Source: Beta vulgaris subsp. vulgaris
Taxonomy: Eukaryota; Streptophyta; Magnoliopsida; Caryophyllales; Amaranthaceae
Reading direction: 5' to 3'
Length of the DNA: 64,000 bases
Assembly: GCF_026745355.1 (NCBI RefSeq)
Contig: NC_079210.1
Coordinates: 19,936,123 to 20,000,122, forward strand
Part shown: positions 63,313-64,000 of the stretch, piece by piece
Layout of the letters: every line of letters starts with the position of its first letter
How positions within the stretch are numbered: the first letter of the stretch is position 1
Position numbers and translations under genes: made by a program
Notes under the pieces: model-generated
The model's database searches: none
Seen by the model: the letters and a program-made list of their open reading frames with translations, nothing else
Told to the model about the DNA's origin: nothing

Positions 63313-64000
63313 CACTAGTAGAATAAATGCTATTTGCTGCGCTGATATTGCTGCAGTTTTATCTATACGCAGCAATATAACACGCAAAAAGAAAAGAAAA
63401 AATAGAAATTGACAATATTGCTGCGGTTTCCGCCCAAAACCGCAGCAATATTGTCTAACTGACACTTTTTAAAAATAATATGGGGCCCTGAACAGCAAAT
63501 ATTGCTGCGGTTTCCACGTAGGACCGCAACAATATATTAAAAAAAATATTTTTTTTATTATATTGCTGTGGTCCTATGTGGCAACCGCAGCTGTCACTAA
63601 AAAAAAAAAAGACGGGCCAGCGAAATTATAAAACACAAAAGTTAGGGTTTTTTCACTAACTTCCCATCTCTCTCAACCCTTTTCTCTCTCAACCCTCTCT
63701 TCTCTCTCTCAGCCTCTCAACCCTCTCATCTCCCTCTAAGTCTCACACGCACTTAATTTTTTCTCACTCTGATGTATGTCTCTGCAATAATGAAGCCTCC
63801 GATGAAATTTTCTCACTCTCTTCCTCCTTCCCATCATCGTCGACTGTGAGAGGAAGTAACGTGTTCTCTTCATCTGCTCCATCGTTCATCTCCGGCGTTC
63901 GAACGTGCAACGCGTGGTCTGTTCATCTCCATCAACGTGGTCTGTTCAGCCCTTCGCTTCATCTGCTCGCAAGTTCTCTTATTTGTTGGAGTTCGAAAAG
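63313..64000. mobile_element. Second CACTA element, left end (continues beyond window)
   Basis: Starts CACTAGTAGAATAAATGC inside the reverse transcriptase codons. The subterminal region has repeated TATTGCTGCGGTTT words in both orientations (63338, 63372, 63416, 63440, 63499, 63561 and 63590). From about 63640 a CT-rich leader-like stretch (TCTCTCTCAACCC repeats) suggests the transcribed part of the element. No ORF of note before 64000. Confidence 0.85.
63411..63455. repeat. Perfect inverted repeat in CACTA-2 subterminal region
   Basis: The 19-bp arm GACAATATTGCTGCGGTTT and its exact reverse complement are separated by 7 bases. Confidence 0.92.

Noticed and set aside
1..64000. tRNA, rRNA or snRNA genes
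   Set aside because: No cloverleaf with paired A and B boxes, rRNA core or snRNA signature was recognised by eye; the tRNA-like words are primer-binding sites. A tRNA scan would be needed to exclude small ones.

Overview
This window is plant nuclear DNA, almost certainly from a flowering dicot. It has long AT-rich introns with GT-AG borders, two conserved host genes, and densely nested DNA transposons and LTR retrotransposons. A Caryophyllales-type genome would fit the ULP1-bearing Mutator element, but I cannot fix the species from sequence alone.

Layout. 128-1075 (+): last five exons of a RAD16-type SNF2 helicase. 2113-17824: a complete 15.7-kb Mutator-like element (MULE) with a 9-bp target duplication (TTTGTGTAA) and inverted termini that each hold a perfect palindrome. 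It carries two convergent, frameshifted, multi-exon genes: a ULP1-type cysteine-protease gene (+, 2462-12182) and a FAR1/MuDR-type transposase gene (-, 17578-13111). Nearly every intron of both genes is filled with a 21-bp satellite. 19661-21820 (-): a decayed hAT transposase. 24815-25600: an old tandem repeat of about 125 bp. 26237-26940: a PIF/Harbinger-like MITE.

27496-39493 (-): the intact 10-exon gene PAG1, 20S proteasome subunit alpha-7. The exons sum to 750 nt, or 249 residues plus stop. Its 12-kb span comes from introns that contain several MITEs.

44280-56328: a 12-kb CACTA element with a 3-bp target duplication (AGT). It has no recognisable transposase but carries captured, intron-containing fragments of at least three host genes: PARP3, an MTR4/HEN2-type RNA helicase and an alpha/beta hydrolase. 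It was invaded by a gag-only LTR element that now has three LTRs (45337-51895, outer target duplication GTGTT). 56489-63312: the 5' part of a decayed Ty3/gypsy (chromovirus-like) element with a 2.5-kb LTR, primer-binding site, an extra acidic ORF, gag, protease and reverse transcriptase. A hAT MITE (60128-60451) and a second CACTA element (63313 to the window end) have inserted into it.

The host genes PAG1 and RAD16-like have no visible functional link to each other. The most unusual system is the MULE: a protease gene and a transposase gene bounded by hairpin-like termini, with introns built from one helically phased 21-bp satellite. Next is the CACTA element as a gene-fragment carrier.
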